Assembly (NCBI GenBank): GCA_947495985.1
Contig: CANMBD010000002.1
Span: 62,001-126,000, forward strand
DNA from: an uncultured Sphingomonadaceae bacterium
GTDB lineage: Bacteria; Pseudomonadota; Alphaproteobacteria; Sphingomonadales; Sphingomonadaceae
DNA: 64,000 nt
Direction: 5' to 3'
Shown here: one piece after another, positions 51,800 to 59,711 of the stretch
Layout of the letters: each line of letters starts with the position of its first letter
Numbering within the stretch: the first letter of the stretch is position 1
Program-made: the position numbers and the translations under genes
Notes under the pieces: model-generated
Database searches by the model: none
Told to the model about the DNA's origin: nothing
Seen by the model: only the letters and a program-made list of their open reading frames with translations

Positions 51800-52698
51800 C
51801 CAAATATATCCTGATAAGCTCTGGCTAGGCCAGCAAGGCTGGCGGTTTGTCCGTCCACCCGTGTTGATCGTTTTCCCGCAACATCAAGTGCTGTAGCGTA
51901 AAGCGCCGTCAAGCCGGGCGATCCGATAAGCTGCACTGTTTCATTATCGTCATGCGAGATAAGAGCAGAGTGAATTTCGCTCCCTATAACCAACCCGGCC
52001 AGATAGGAGTCGGCTTCTTCCGCCGGCAAATCGCCTGCCACTTGCCGGCTACGTACGGTGAAGAGCAAAGATTCCAGTCCCAGCGCGTTTCTGCATGCGG
52101 TTTCTACGCCGTCCTTGAATGACGGCCCAATCTGGGCTGTGGGCGCTCGACGTGGATTCAACAAAATACTGTGTTTGCCGAGCAATTCCAGCAGCTCACC
52201 GGTTTGCGCAGTATGAAAAGCCGCAATCGCTCGGTCCGTCAAGCGCACCCATTTCGAATGGGTGCCCGGCAAGCATATCAGGCCATCTTTTGCGGTGCCG
52301 ATTATTTGCGTTTCCTCGCCGCGCATCAGATCTGGCAGGCCGTCGGCTTGCCGCTCTGTCTTCACACCCGGAAGGATTGCAAATCTTGTACCTCGTGCTT
52401 CGAACAGGTTAGCGGCCGATATGATTTTCCGGGTCGAAGCGGGCGTTTCAACATAAGCGGCTTCACGCCAGCCGATATTCGACCCGACCATTCCAGCCAT
52501 CAAAACCGGCAGCGCCGGGCGCAATGTGATCCAATCGGCAATCGCCTCAAAACACGTGGATTCAATGGCATCCGCGCCATCAATCTTTGCTATGCCCTGC
52601 CCCTGCTTTTCCTCCAGCATCGCGCCGTTATCATCAACGAGCGCGAACCGTGCGTTACTGGTACCCCAGTCAATTGCGATAAAAGTCGGTATCGTCAT
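51796..52698 (-). CDS. dgoK: 2-dehydro-3-deoxygalactonokinase
   Basis: This 300-residue kinase phosphorylates 2-keto-3-deoxygalactonate (KDGal) with ATP. It has the sugar-kinase phosphate motif FIAIDWGTSNARFALVD at the N-terminus. V-L-M-A-G-M-V-G-S-N-I-G-W lies near residue 70 and P-G-V-K-T-E near residue 110. Further signatures are I-C-L-P-G-T-H-S-K-W-V and Y-L-A-G-L-V-I-G-S-E. These match DgoK. I start at the ATG at 52698; the longer frame runs back into the dehydratase gene. The gene lies four bases after the dehydratase and overlaps the lactonase start by four. Confidence 0.93.
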   Translation of the reverse strand: MTIPTFIAIDWGTSNARFALVDDNGAMLEEKQGQGIAKIDGADAIESTCFEAIADWITLRPALPVLMAGMVGSNIGWREAAYVETPASTRKIISAANLFEARGTRFAILPGVKTERQADGLPDLMRGEETQIIGTAKDGLICLPGTHSKWVRLTDRAIAAFHTAQTGELLELLGKHSILLNPRRAPTAQIGPSFKDGVETACRNALGLESLLFTVRSRQVAGDLPAEEADSYLAGLVIGSEIHSALISHDDNETVQLIGSPGLTALYATALDVAGKRSTRVDGQTASLAGLARAYQDIFG

Positions 52699-52702
52699 GG
52701 GC

Positions 52703-54442
52703 TTAGTGAGATTCGCGGGTAACCGTCGAACCACTCTTGCCGACCAGGAAATCGAGATCGCAGCCTTTGTCCGCTTGCTCGACATGGCTCACGTGCAAGT
52801 GGACATAGCCCCGTTCACTATTGGGCGGCGTCGGCGGTGCTGGCAGATCCGCTTTACGCCTTTCCAGTTCGGCATCGTCCACCAAAAGAGACAGGGACCG
52901 CGCCGGCCCGTCGAGTTTGATCCGGTCACCATTTTGTACCAGGGCCAATGGGCCACCGAGATGGGATTCGGGTGATATATGGAGGACGACCGTACCATAA
53001 GCGGTTCCGCTCATCCGGGCATCCGACAACCGCACCATGTCACGCACCCCGGCTTGAAGCAGCTTTTTGGGCAGCGGCATGTTTCCGACTTCCGGCATTC
53101 CGGGATAACCTTTGGGACCACATTGCTTCAGCACCATCACAGAGTCTTCTGTAATCTCCAGATCGGGATCATCCACCCGTGCCTTAAAATCCTCAATCGA
53201 TTCAAAGACCACGGCCGGCCCTTCATGCGTCAGCAATTCGGGCGTAGCGGCATTCGGTTTGATGATCGCTCCCCCTGGGCACAAGTTGCCCCGCAATACC
53301 CATGTGCCGGATGAGCTTTGCACCGGATTGTCCAGCGGGCGAATAACTTCATCGTTGAAACATTCGCCCGAAGCCGCAATTTCTCCAATGCTGCTACCGC
53401 CGACCGTTGGCGCATTGCCGCGCAAATGACCTTCAATGCGGTTCATGATCGCTGGCATCCCGCCAGCATAATCGAAATCTTCCATTAGATATTGACCGGA
53501 CGGCAAGAGATTCGCGAGCAGCGGGATATCCCGGGATAACTCGTCAAAATCCTCCAACTGCAAATCGATACCGCAGCGCCCGGCCAGCGCGAGCAGATGG
53601 ACGACCGCATTGGTCGAGCCACCAACAGCGGCATGGACCAATATCGCATTTTCAAAAGCCGCGCGGCTTAAAAAAGTGGACAGCGGCTTATCTTCCTCGA
53701 CCAGTGCGACAATTCGCCGTCCGGCTTCGTGTGCCATCGTCCGGCGCCGCGCATCAACGGCGGGAATGGAGGCATTGCCAGGCAGCGCCACACCCAGAGC
53801 CTCGCTCAGGCTACCAATGGTCGATGCCGTCCCCATTGTGTTACAGACACCGGCGCTGCGCGACATGGCGGCTTCCGCACTGAAGAATGTTTCTTCGCTA
53901 ATCTCACCGGCGCGTGCCGCTTCGCTCAGACGCCAAACGTCAGTGCCAGATCCAATGGTTTCGCCGCGAAACTTCCCACTAAGCATCGGACCGGAAGACA
54001 CAACAATAGCAGGCAAATCCACCGACGCCGCGCCCATAAGCTGGCCCGGCGTTGTCTTGTCGCAGCCGCCCAACAGCACCACACCGTCCATCGCATAACC
54101 GCGCAGCGCTTCTTCCACATCCATGGCCAGCAAGTTGCGGAACAGCATCGCAGTCGGCCGCATTTGGGTTTCACCCAGAGAAGATACCGGAAATTCCACC
54201 GGGACCCCGCCAGCCTGCCAGACACCGCGCTTCACATGTTCTGCCAATATGCGCAGATGGGCATTACAGGGTGTCAGCTCCGACCAGGTGTTGCACAGAC
54301 CGATAATCGGACGACCGTCAAAACTGTCATCGGGCAGCCCCTGGCTTTTCATCCAGCTACGGTGGATGAAGCCATCTCTGTCACGCTTGCCATAAACAGC
54401 GGCGCTTCTGCGGGCCTTTTTGTCGGTCACCTGTTTTCCCAT
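52703..54442 (-). CDS. IlvD/EDD-family sugar-acid dehydratase (probable galactonate dehydratase)
   Basis: This protein of about 579 residues belongs to the IlvD/EDD family of iron-sulfur dehydratases. The cluster cysteines are Cys50 (PIIGLCNTW), Cys127 (LLGGCDKTTPG) and Cys200 (SAGVCNTMGT), at the spacing of aldonate dehydratases such as arabonate dehydratase. M-R-L-S-D-A-R-M-S-G-T-A-Y-G-like residues at the C-terminus (VRLSDARMSGTAYG) bind the substrate carboxylate. Between galactose dehydrogenase and DgoK, the logical substrate is galactonate, giving KDGal. The classic DgoD is an unrelated enolase-family enzyme, so this would be a replacement by a different family. The start is 54442 or 54454; both lie downstream of the operator at 54503. 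Confidence 0.88.
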   Translation of the reverse strand: MGKQVTDKKARRSAAVYGKRDRDGFIHRSWMKSQGLPDDSFDGRPIIGLCNTWSELTPCNAHLRILAEHVKRGVWQAGGVPVEFPVSSLGETQMRPTAMLFRNLLAMDVEEALRGYAMDGVVLLGGCDKTTPGQLMGAASVDLPAIVVSSGPMLSGKFRGETIGSGTDVWRLSEAARAGEISEETFFSAEAAMSRSAGVCNTMGTASTIGSLSEALGVALPGNASIPAVDARRRTMAHEAGRRIVALVEEDKPLSTFLSRAAFENAILVHAAVGGSTNAVVHLLALAGRCGIDLQLEDFDELSRDIPLLANLLPSGQYLMEDFDYAGGMPAIMNRIEGHLRGNAPTVGGSSIGEIAASGECFNDEVIRPLDNPVQSSSGTWVLRGNLCPGGAIIKPNAATPELLTHEGPAVVFESIEDFKARVDDPDLEITEDSVMVLKQCGPKGYPGMPEVGNMPLPKKLLQAGVRDMVRLSDARMSGTAYGTVVLHISPESHLGGPLALVQNGDRIKLDGPARSLSLLVDDAELERRKADLPAPPTPPNSERGYVHLHVSHVEQADKGCDLDFLVGKSGSTVTRESH

Positions 54443-54502
54443 CACGATTGCCATACCGTCAGCAAAGCTTGACAAAAGCTGCGCCAAACCGTCATTCACA
54501 TG

Positions 54503-54518
54503 ATCATATTGATATGAT
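54503..54518. promoter_or_regulatory. Perfect palindrome between the dehydratase and galactose dehydrogenase genes, candidate operator
   Basis: ATCATATTGATATGAT has two exact 7-base arms around TG. It lies 46 bases before the galactose dehydrogenase start and about 60 bases before the dehydratase start. It matches the palindrome at 47885 at 11 of 16 positions. Confidence 0.6.
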
Positions 54519-54563
54519 TTATGCAAGCCGAATGTCCGGCACAGACCCTGGGTTGACTTCACT

Positions 54564-55496
54564 ATGAGCAACAAGCGCATCGCGATCATGGGCTATGGCA
54601 AGATCGCAAAGGATCAACATGTCCCGGCGATCGCAAAAACCGACGGTGCCGAGCTGGTCGCCATTGTCAGCAGCCGCCGCGACTCTCCGGACGGGATTCC
54701 AGTATTTTCTTCTCTGCTCGAGCTGGCGGAAAGCGACATCGCAGTCGACGCAGTTGCGCTTTGTACACCGCCCAAAGGCCGGGCAGATATTGCCCGGGAA
54801 GCATTGAGCAGAGGCTGGCATGTGCTGCTCGAAAAACCGCCCGGTGCGACGTTGATGGAGGTTGAGCATCTAACCCGTTATGCCAATTCAACCGGCCGAA
54901 CCCTGTTTGCGACATGGCATGCGCAATATAATGCAGCGGTCGACAAAGCCGCCACCTTTCTGGCCGATCAAGAGATAAGCTCCTTTGCAATAGACTGGCG
55001 CGAAAATGTCCGCAAATGGCATCCCGGGCAGACATGGTTGTGGCAAGCAGGCGGCTTTGGTGTTTTTGATCCAGGCATCAATGCCCTGTCCATCGCCACC
55101 AAAATTATCCCGGTGGACTTTCATGTCGATCAGGCCAGTCTTTTTGTCGCAGAGAATCATCAAGCCCCTATCGCCGCGAATATCAGTTTCTCAGGCGCCT
55201 TTGCCAAAAATGCCAGCGCCGAATTCGACTTTCGGACAACCGGTGATGAAATCTGGACGATCGAAGTCAAAACCAAGACCCATTTGCTCCGCCTGGAGCA
55301 GGGCGGCAGCTTGTTGAAAATTAATGGTGAAACCGTGCTGGAGCAGCATGCCGATCAGGAATATTCGATGATCTACGCAAGATTTGTCGAATTGATGCAA
55401 AATGGTCAGTCCGACGTTGATCTCGCGCCGTTAAAACTGACCGCAGATGCCTTTATGATCGGTGAGCGCCATAATGTCGCACCATTTGCTGACTAA
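54564..55496 (+). CDS. D-galactose 1-dehydrogenase (Gfo/Idh/MocA family)
   Basis: This 310-residue oxidoreductase oxidises D-galactose to galactonolactone with NAD(P)+. The N-terminal dinucleotide fold has RIAIMGYGKIAKDQHVPAIA. The E-K-P-P motif follows near residue 95 (HVLLEKPPGATL). The catalytic segment reads RENVRKWHPGQTWLWQAGGFG with G-V-F-D-P-G-I-N-A-L-S, closely like the Pseudomonas fluorescens galactose dehydrogenase. This similarity is from memory of that sequence and is strong. It starts the galactose route whose other enzymes are on the opposite strand, sharing the divergent promoter region with the operator at 54503. Confidence 0.9.
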   Translation: MSNKRIAIMGYGKIAKDQHVPAIAKTDGAELVAIVSSRRDSPDGIPVFSSLLELAESDIAVDAVALCTPPKGRADIAREALSRGWHVLLEKPPGATLMEVEHLTRYANSTGRTLFATWHAQYNAAVDKAATFLADQEISSFAIDWRENVRKWHPGQTWLWQAGGFGVFDPGINALSIATKIIPVDFHVDQASLFVAENHQAPIAANISFSGAFAKNASAEFDFRTTGDEIWTIEVKTKTHLLRLEQGGSLLKINGETVLEQHADQEYSMIYARFVELMQNGQSDVDLAPLKLTADAFMIGERHNVAPFAD

Positions 55497-55598
55497 TCTT
55501 TGATTGAGCGACATATTGCCTACGCAAACACAACCTGCCATAGTGACTTAGTTAGCTAATACAGAGGTGAAGCGATTATTAAACAAGCAATTGCATGG

Positions 55599-56852
55599 AT
55601 GCGACTCCATCCTTACGCCTCAGGCCTTATCGCTATTGTCGTCCTGGCAATCCTGTACAAAATCATTGTCCCTTCCGCGCAGACATATGAATATGTCACC
55701 GAACCGGTATCCCGGGGCGATGTTGCTCGCATCGTATCTGCCAGCGGGAAGTTGCGGGCACTCAACACCATCAATGTAGGATCGGAAATTTCAGGGCAAG
55801 TCACCGACGTCTATGTTGATTTTAACTCACCGGTCACAGCGGGTCAGGTGCTCGCCAGAATTGACCCCACTCGCATTGAAGCGCGCGTTACGCAGGCACG
55901 GGCGCAGGTGGCCTCGGCTCGTGCGACACTGGCACAGGCCGAAGCCTCGATTATTCGAGCGCAAACCGACTATGAAGTGCAAAGCCGCGAATTTGAGCGG
56001 CAGCAGCAATTGGCCGAAAAAGGCTTTGTTTCCAAAGCGGGTATTGATCAGGCGCGCAATGCGCTGGCCAATGCCCGGGCGTCGCTGAGTACGGCAAAGG
56101 CACAAGCGCAAAGCGGGCGCGCACAAATTGCCCAAAGCGAGGCTGAACTATCCTCCGCCCAGCTCGATCTGAACCGCACACGGATCCTTGCGCCAACCAG
56201 CGGCGTGGTGATCAACAAGCTGGTCGAGCCCGGCACTACGGTGGCTGCCAGTTTCCAGACGCCCAACCTGTTTGAAATCGCCGCCGACACCAGCCGCATG
56301 CAGGTCGAGGCATCAGTCGATGAAGCAGATATAGGTCAGGTTCGCGTGGATCAGCTGGTGCGCTTTACCGTCGATAGCTATCCTGATGACACATTTGTCG
56401 CCAAGGTCGGACAGATACGCAAGTCAGCCACAGAAGAGCAGAATGTCGTCAGCTATCTCGTCATCCTTGATGTTGACAACAAGGAGGGCAAATTGCTCAC
56501 CGGGATGACCGCCAATGTCGAAATTGTAACCGGTACCAAGACCAATGTGCTGCGTGTTCCGGCACCCGCTATCCGCTTTCGCCCGCGCAAAGATGACCGG
56601 CCCGATGAAGACAAAAAAGATCAGAAACCTGCTGCCAAAGATAAGGCCAAGAACGGTACCGCCAATATTTGGCTGGCCAGCGATGATCCTTATAAGCCGA
56701 ACCCACGTACCGTTACCATCGGCCTTGCCGGAGAAGATTTTGTCGAAATCATCAAAGGGGTGACGGAAGAAGAGAAAGTCCTCGTCCGCTCCAAGAACCT
56801 CGAAAATGAACAGGACGAAGAAGAGGACGAATTTGCGCGCGGGAACACTTAG
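55599..56852 (+). CDS. MacA-like periplasmic adaptor (membrane fusion protein)
   Basis: This 417-residue protein has an N-terminal membrane anchor (about residues 6-28). A lipoyl-like/barrel-sandwich domain (I-S-G-Q-V-T-D-V-Y-V-D-F-N-S-P-V), a long alanine-rich alpha hairpin (about residues 85-190) and a beta-barrel domain follow. A charged, lysine/aspartate-rich insert (about residues 325-350) interrupts the last part, and the C-terminus is very acidic. The adaptor links the ABC transporter encoded next to an outer-membrane channel such as TolC, which is not encoded here. The start is uncertain: 55599 is the first ATG in frame, but an unusual upstream start is possible. Confidence 0.88.
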   Translation: MRLHPYASGLIAIVVLAILYKIIVPSAQTYEYVTEPVSRGDVARIVSASGKLRALNTINVGSEISGQVTDVYVDFNSPVTAGQVLARIDPTRIEARVTQARAQVASARATLAQAEASIIRAQTDYEVQSREFERQQQLAEKGFVSKAGIDQARNALANARASLSTAKAQAQSGRAQIAQSEAELSSAQLDLNRTRILAPTSGVVINKLVEPGTTVAASFQTPNLFEIAADTSRMQVEASVDEADIGQVRVDQLVRFTVDSYPDDTFVAKVGQIRKSATEEQNVVSYLVILDVDNKEGKLLTGMTANVEIVTGTKTNVLRVPAPAIRFRPRKDDRPDEDKKDQKPAAKDKAKNGTANIWLASDDPYKPNPRTVTIGLAGEDFVEIIKGVTEEEKVLVRSKNLENEQDEEEDEFARGNT

Positions 56853-56855
56853 ATA

Positions 56856-57560
56856 ATGGCCCTTGTTGAAACCCAGGATCTGGTCAAGAAATATGAGCTT
56901 GGCGGCGAAACGGTGCGGGCAGTCGATGGAGTTTCGCTGTCCATCGAACGCGGTGAATATGTTGCCATTATGGGGGCCAGTGGCTCCGGCAAATCAACCT
57001 TCATGAACATGATTGGTTGTCTGGATATCCCAACATCAGGTATTGTCCGCATCGATGGTATTGCGACAAGTGATCGCGACAGTGATGCGCTGGCCGAATT
57101 GCGCAACCAGAAAATTGGGTTCGTATTTCAACAGTTTAATCTGCTCGCGCGCACAACCGCGCTCGACAATGTGGCAGTGCCGCTCATCTATGCCGGGCTT
57201 GGCACGGAGGCGCGCCGGGAAAAAGCGAAGGCGAAACTGGAAGAAATGGGACTTGGCGACCGGTTGGATCACAGTCCGGCTAAATTATCAGGTGGTCAGC
57301 AACAGCGCGTCGCAATTGCCCGCGCTTTGGTCACCGATCCAGTGATCCTGCTGGCAGACGAACCAACAGGCGCGCTCGACAGCAAGACGTCCGAAGACAT
57401 CATGCAGATTTTTGAGAGCCTGAACGAACAGGGTATCACCATCATCGTTGTCACCCATGAAGCGGAAATCGCCGGTCATGCCAAACGCAGGATCGAATTT
57501 CGTGACGGCAAGGTGATCGAGGATGTCGCAGTGAACAATCGCCAGAAGGTCAGTTCATGA
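56856..57560 (+). CDS. MacB-like ABC transporter ATP-binding protein
   Basis: This 234-residue ATPase has the Walker A motif GASGSGKST, the Q-loop F-V-F-Q-Q-F-N-L-L and the ABC signature KLSGGQQQR. The Walker B motif is VILLADEPTGALD, and the switch histidine is in V-V-T-H-E-A. The A-N-L-L-x-L-type Q loop and the D-x-P-T-x-G-A-L-D spacing are those of the MacB/LolD group (class 3 exporters). It starts three bases after the adaptor stop and overlaps the permease start (ATGA). Together the three genes make one operon. Confidence 0.93.
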   Translation: MALVETQDLVKKYELGGETVRAVDGVSLSIERGEYVAIMGASGSGKSTFMNMIGCLDIPTSGIVRIDGIATSDRDSDALAELRNQKIGFVFQQFNLLARTTALDNVAVPLIYAGLGTEARREKAKAKLEEMGLGDRLDHSPAKLSGGQQQRVAIARALVTDPVILLADEPTGALDSKTSEDIMQIFESLNEQGITIIVVTHEAEIAGHAKRRIEFRDGKVIEDVAVNNRQKVSS

Positions 57561-58810
57561 TCGGCAATATCAGACAACAAGCATCCGGATGGCTGGTCAA
57601 TGTCGCCATTGCAATGACAGCGCTGCGCACCAATTTGATGCGCTCGATCCTTACCACCCTGGGCGTGATGATTGGCGTGTTCGCTGTAACATTGGCGGTG
57701 GCGGTTGGTTCCGGCGCGCAGGTGTCGGTGATGCAATCGATCAACGCGCTGGGCTCCAACATGGCGCTGATATTTCCGCAACCCGATACAGGTGAAGGCG
57801 GACGACGCTCCTTTGATCGCGGACGGCTGACGATGCGCGACGCGCGCGCGATCCAAAAGCAGGTTAGCGGAATTGACGACATTGCCCCGCAACTGCGCTC
57901 AAACATTCAACTCATTGTCGCCGGACGCAATGCTTCAACCAATGCGGTTGGCACGACCCCGGGCTATGGAAAAGTCTCCAATCTTGTCGCCGAGTACGGC
58001 CGCTTCATTAGCGAAGCCGATGTTCGCTCCGCCGCGCGCGTCGTCGTGCTCGGCCCCACGGTCGCTCGGAAACTATTCGGTGATTTTGATCCGGTTGGCG
58101 AGACTATTCGTATCAACCGCGCGCCGTTTACTGTCATTGGCATTACCGAGTCAAAGGGGTCCAGCTTTGGCAATGATAATGATGATATCGCGCTGATGCC
58201 GATCAGCACGATGCGGCAACGGTTCTCCGGGGACTCCCTCGCGGGCCCCGATGATTTGCAACTGTTGTTTGTCGGTTTTCAGGATGGAATATCGCTGCCG
58301 GATGCGAAGCGCGAGATGACAAAATTGCTGCGCGAACGCTATCGGGTGCGGGGCAAGGATATCAATCCGTTCACCATCCGCACGACCGAGGAGTTTATGA
58401 AAGAATCCGCGCAAGTCACTGGTATTTTCCAGATTGTGCTCGTTGCAATCGCATCGATCTCACTGCTGGTCGGGGGGATTGGTATCATGAATATCATGTT
58501 GGTCAGCGTCACCGAACGGACTCGTGAGATCGGGCTACGCATGGCTCTGGGCGCCAAGCGCAGCGATATCCGCAACCAGTTTCTGGTCGAGGCGGCAGTG
58601 CTTTGCGTGATTGGCGGCGCTATGGGCCTGATACTCGCTATAGCAGGCGGCACGGCGCTGACTGTCTATGCCGATTTCCCGGTGCCTATCGGTGTTGGCG
58701 TCGGCGTTGGGGCGATCATATTCTCTGCGTTTATCGGTTTGCTATTCGGCGGTTACCCGGCCGTGCGCGCATCGCGCCTGTCGCCAATCGAGGCATTGCG
58801 CACCGAATAA
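57557..58810 (+). CDS. MacB-like ABC transporter permease (FtsX domain)
   Basis: This 417-residue protein has a first membrane segment near residues 28-50 (MRSILTTLGVMIGVFAVTLA) and a large periplasmic MacB domain. Three C-terminal membrane segments follow with the FtsX motif G-G-I-G-I-M-N-I-M-L-V-S-V-T-E-R-T-R-E-I-G-L-R-M-A-L-G-A. It ends P-A-x-R-A-S-R-L-S-P-I-E-A-L-R-x-E. The fold powers transport from the periplasm across the outer membrane (mechanotransmission). Permease and ATPase are separate genes, unlike the fused E. coli MacB. The exported substrate is unknown. Confidence 0.93.
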   Translation: MIGNIRQQASGWLVNVAIAMTALRTNLMRSILTTLGVMIGVFAVTLAVAVGSGAQVSVMQSINALGSNMALIFPQPDTGEGGRRSFDRGRLTMRDARAIQKQVSGIDDIAPQLRSNIQLIVAGRNASTNAVGTTPGYGKVSNLVAEYGRFISEADVRSAARVVVLGPTVARKLFGDFDPVGETIRINRAPFTVIGITESKGSSFGNDNDDIALMPISTMRQRFSGDSLAGPDDLQLLFVGFQDGISLPDAKREMTKLLRERYRVRGKDINPFTIRTTEEFMKESAQVTGIFQIVLVAIASISLLVGGIGIMNIMLVSVTERTREIGLRMALGAKRSDIRNQFLVEAAVLCVIGGAMGLILAIAGGTALTVYADFPVPIGVGVGVGAIIFSAFIGLLFGGYPAVRASRLSPIEALRTE

Positions 58811-58964
58811 TTCTGGATTGCCTTTAGTGGTACAGCGGTGATATCAAGGTGCAACTCGCAACTGGCGCGATAGGGTGGTTCACCACCGGGGAGCGGGTGC
58901 ATTGTCAAAGATGCAATTTTCAGTCGGGCGCCTGGGCATTTCTTGAAACGAAGGAGACATGCTC

Positions 58965-59648
58965 ATGGCCGACACACAAAAACCTTTCCACATCGTCTTT
59001 CTATTGTTCGACGGCATCACGCAGCTTGATTTTACCGGGCCAGCGCAGTTTTTAGCGCGCATGCCGGGAGCCATTGTCCATACGGCGGCCAAGGCCGTGC
59101 AGCCCATTCAAACCGATAGCGGCTTTGCGATAATGCCAAATACGAGCGTGGCCGATTGTCCGCAGGCCGACCTGCTTTGCGTCCCGGGCGGCTTTGGTAC
59201 GCGCGATGTCATACAGGATGACGAGACACTGCAATTCCTGCGCGATCAGGCAGAGGCGGCGCAATATGTGACCTCGGTTTGCACCGGATCGCTGGCACTG
59301 GGTGCGGCGGGCTTGCTCAAAGGCAAGCGTGCGACCAGCCATTGGGCCTATACGTCCTTGCTCGAAAAATTCGGTGCGACTTATGAAGCCGCTCGCGTTG
59401 TCAAAGATGGCAATGTCATTACCGCTGGCGGGGTAACATCAGGCATCGACTTTGCCCTGACCGTGATTGCCGAAATTGCCGGACAACAATTTGCCGAGGC
59501 GGTGCAGCTGGGGCTGGAATATGATCCCCATCCGCCCTTTGACAGCGGCAATCCCAGCGTCGCCGATCCCAAACTCGTGCAGTGGCTGAATGATCGGAAC
59601 TACGGCGACGTGCTGAAAGAGTTGCAAAAAGTGATCGACGCTAGCTAA
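58965..59648 (+). CDS. DJ-1/PfpI-family protein, isonitrile hydratase-like
   Basis: This 227-residue protein has the DJ-1/PfpI fold. The reactive cysteine of the nucleophile elbow lies in VTSVCTGSLALGAAGLL (near residue 106). An N-terminal L-L-F-D-G-I-T-Q-L-D segment carries the conserved acidic residue. R-A-T-S-H-W-A-Y and G-N-V-I-T-A-G-G-V-T-S-G-I-D-F-A-L complete the pattern seen in Pseudomonas isonitrile hydratase (InhA). That enzyme turns isonitriles into N-formamides; the assignment here is by motif only. GGAG is eight bases before the ATG at 58965. Confidence 0.85.
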   Translation: MADTQKPFHIVFLLFDGITQLDFTGPAQFLARMPGAIVHTAAKAVQPIQTDSGFAIMPNTSVADCPQADLLCVPGGFGTRDVIQDDETLQFLRDQAEAAQYVTSVCTGSLALGAAGLLKGKRATSHWAYTSLLEKFGATYEAARVVKDGNVITAGGVTSGIDFALTVIAEIAGQQFAEAVQLGLEYDPHPPFDSGNPSVADPKLVQWLNDRNYGDVLKELQKVIDAS

Positions 59649-59711
59649 ACAAACAGAGGACTTGGGGCTCCGCTTTCGTCATGGGCATCGCAAGCCCTTA
59701 GCGACCCATGG

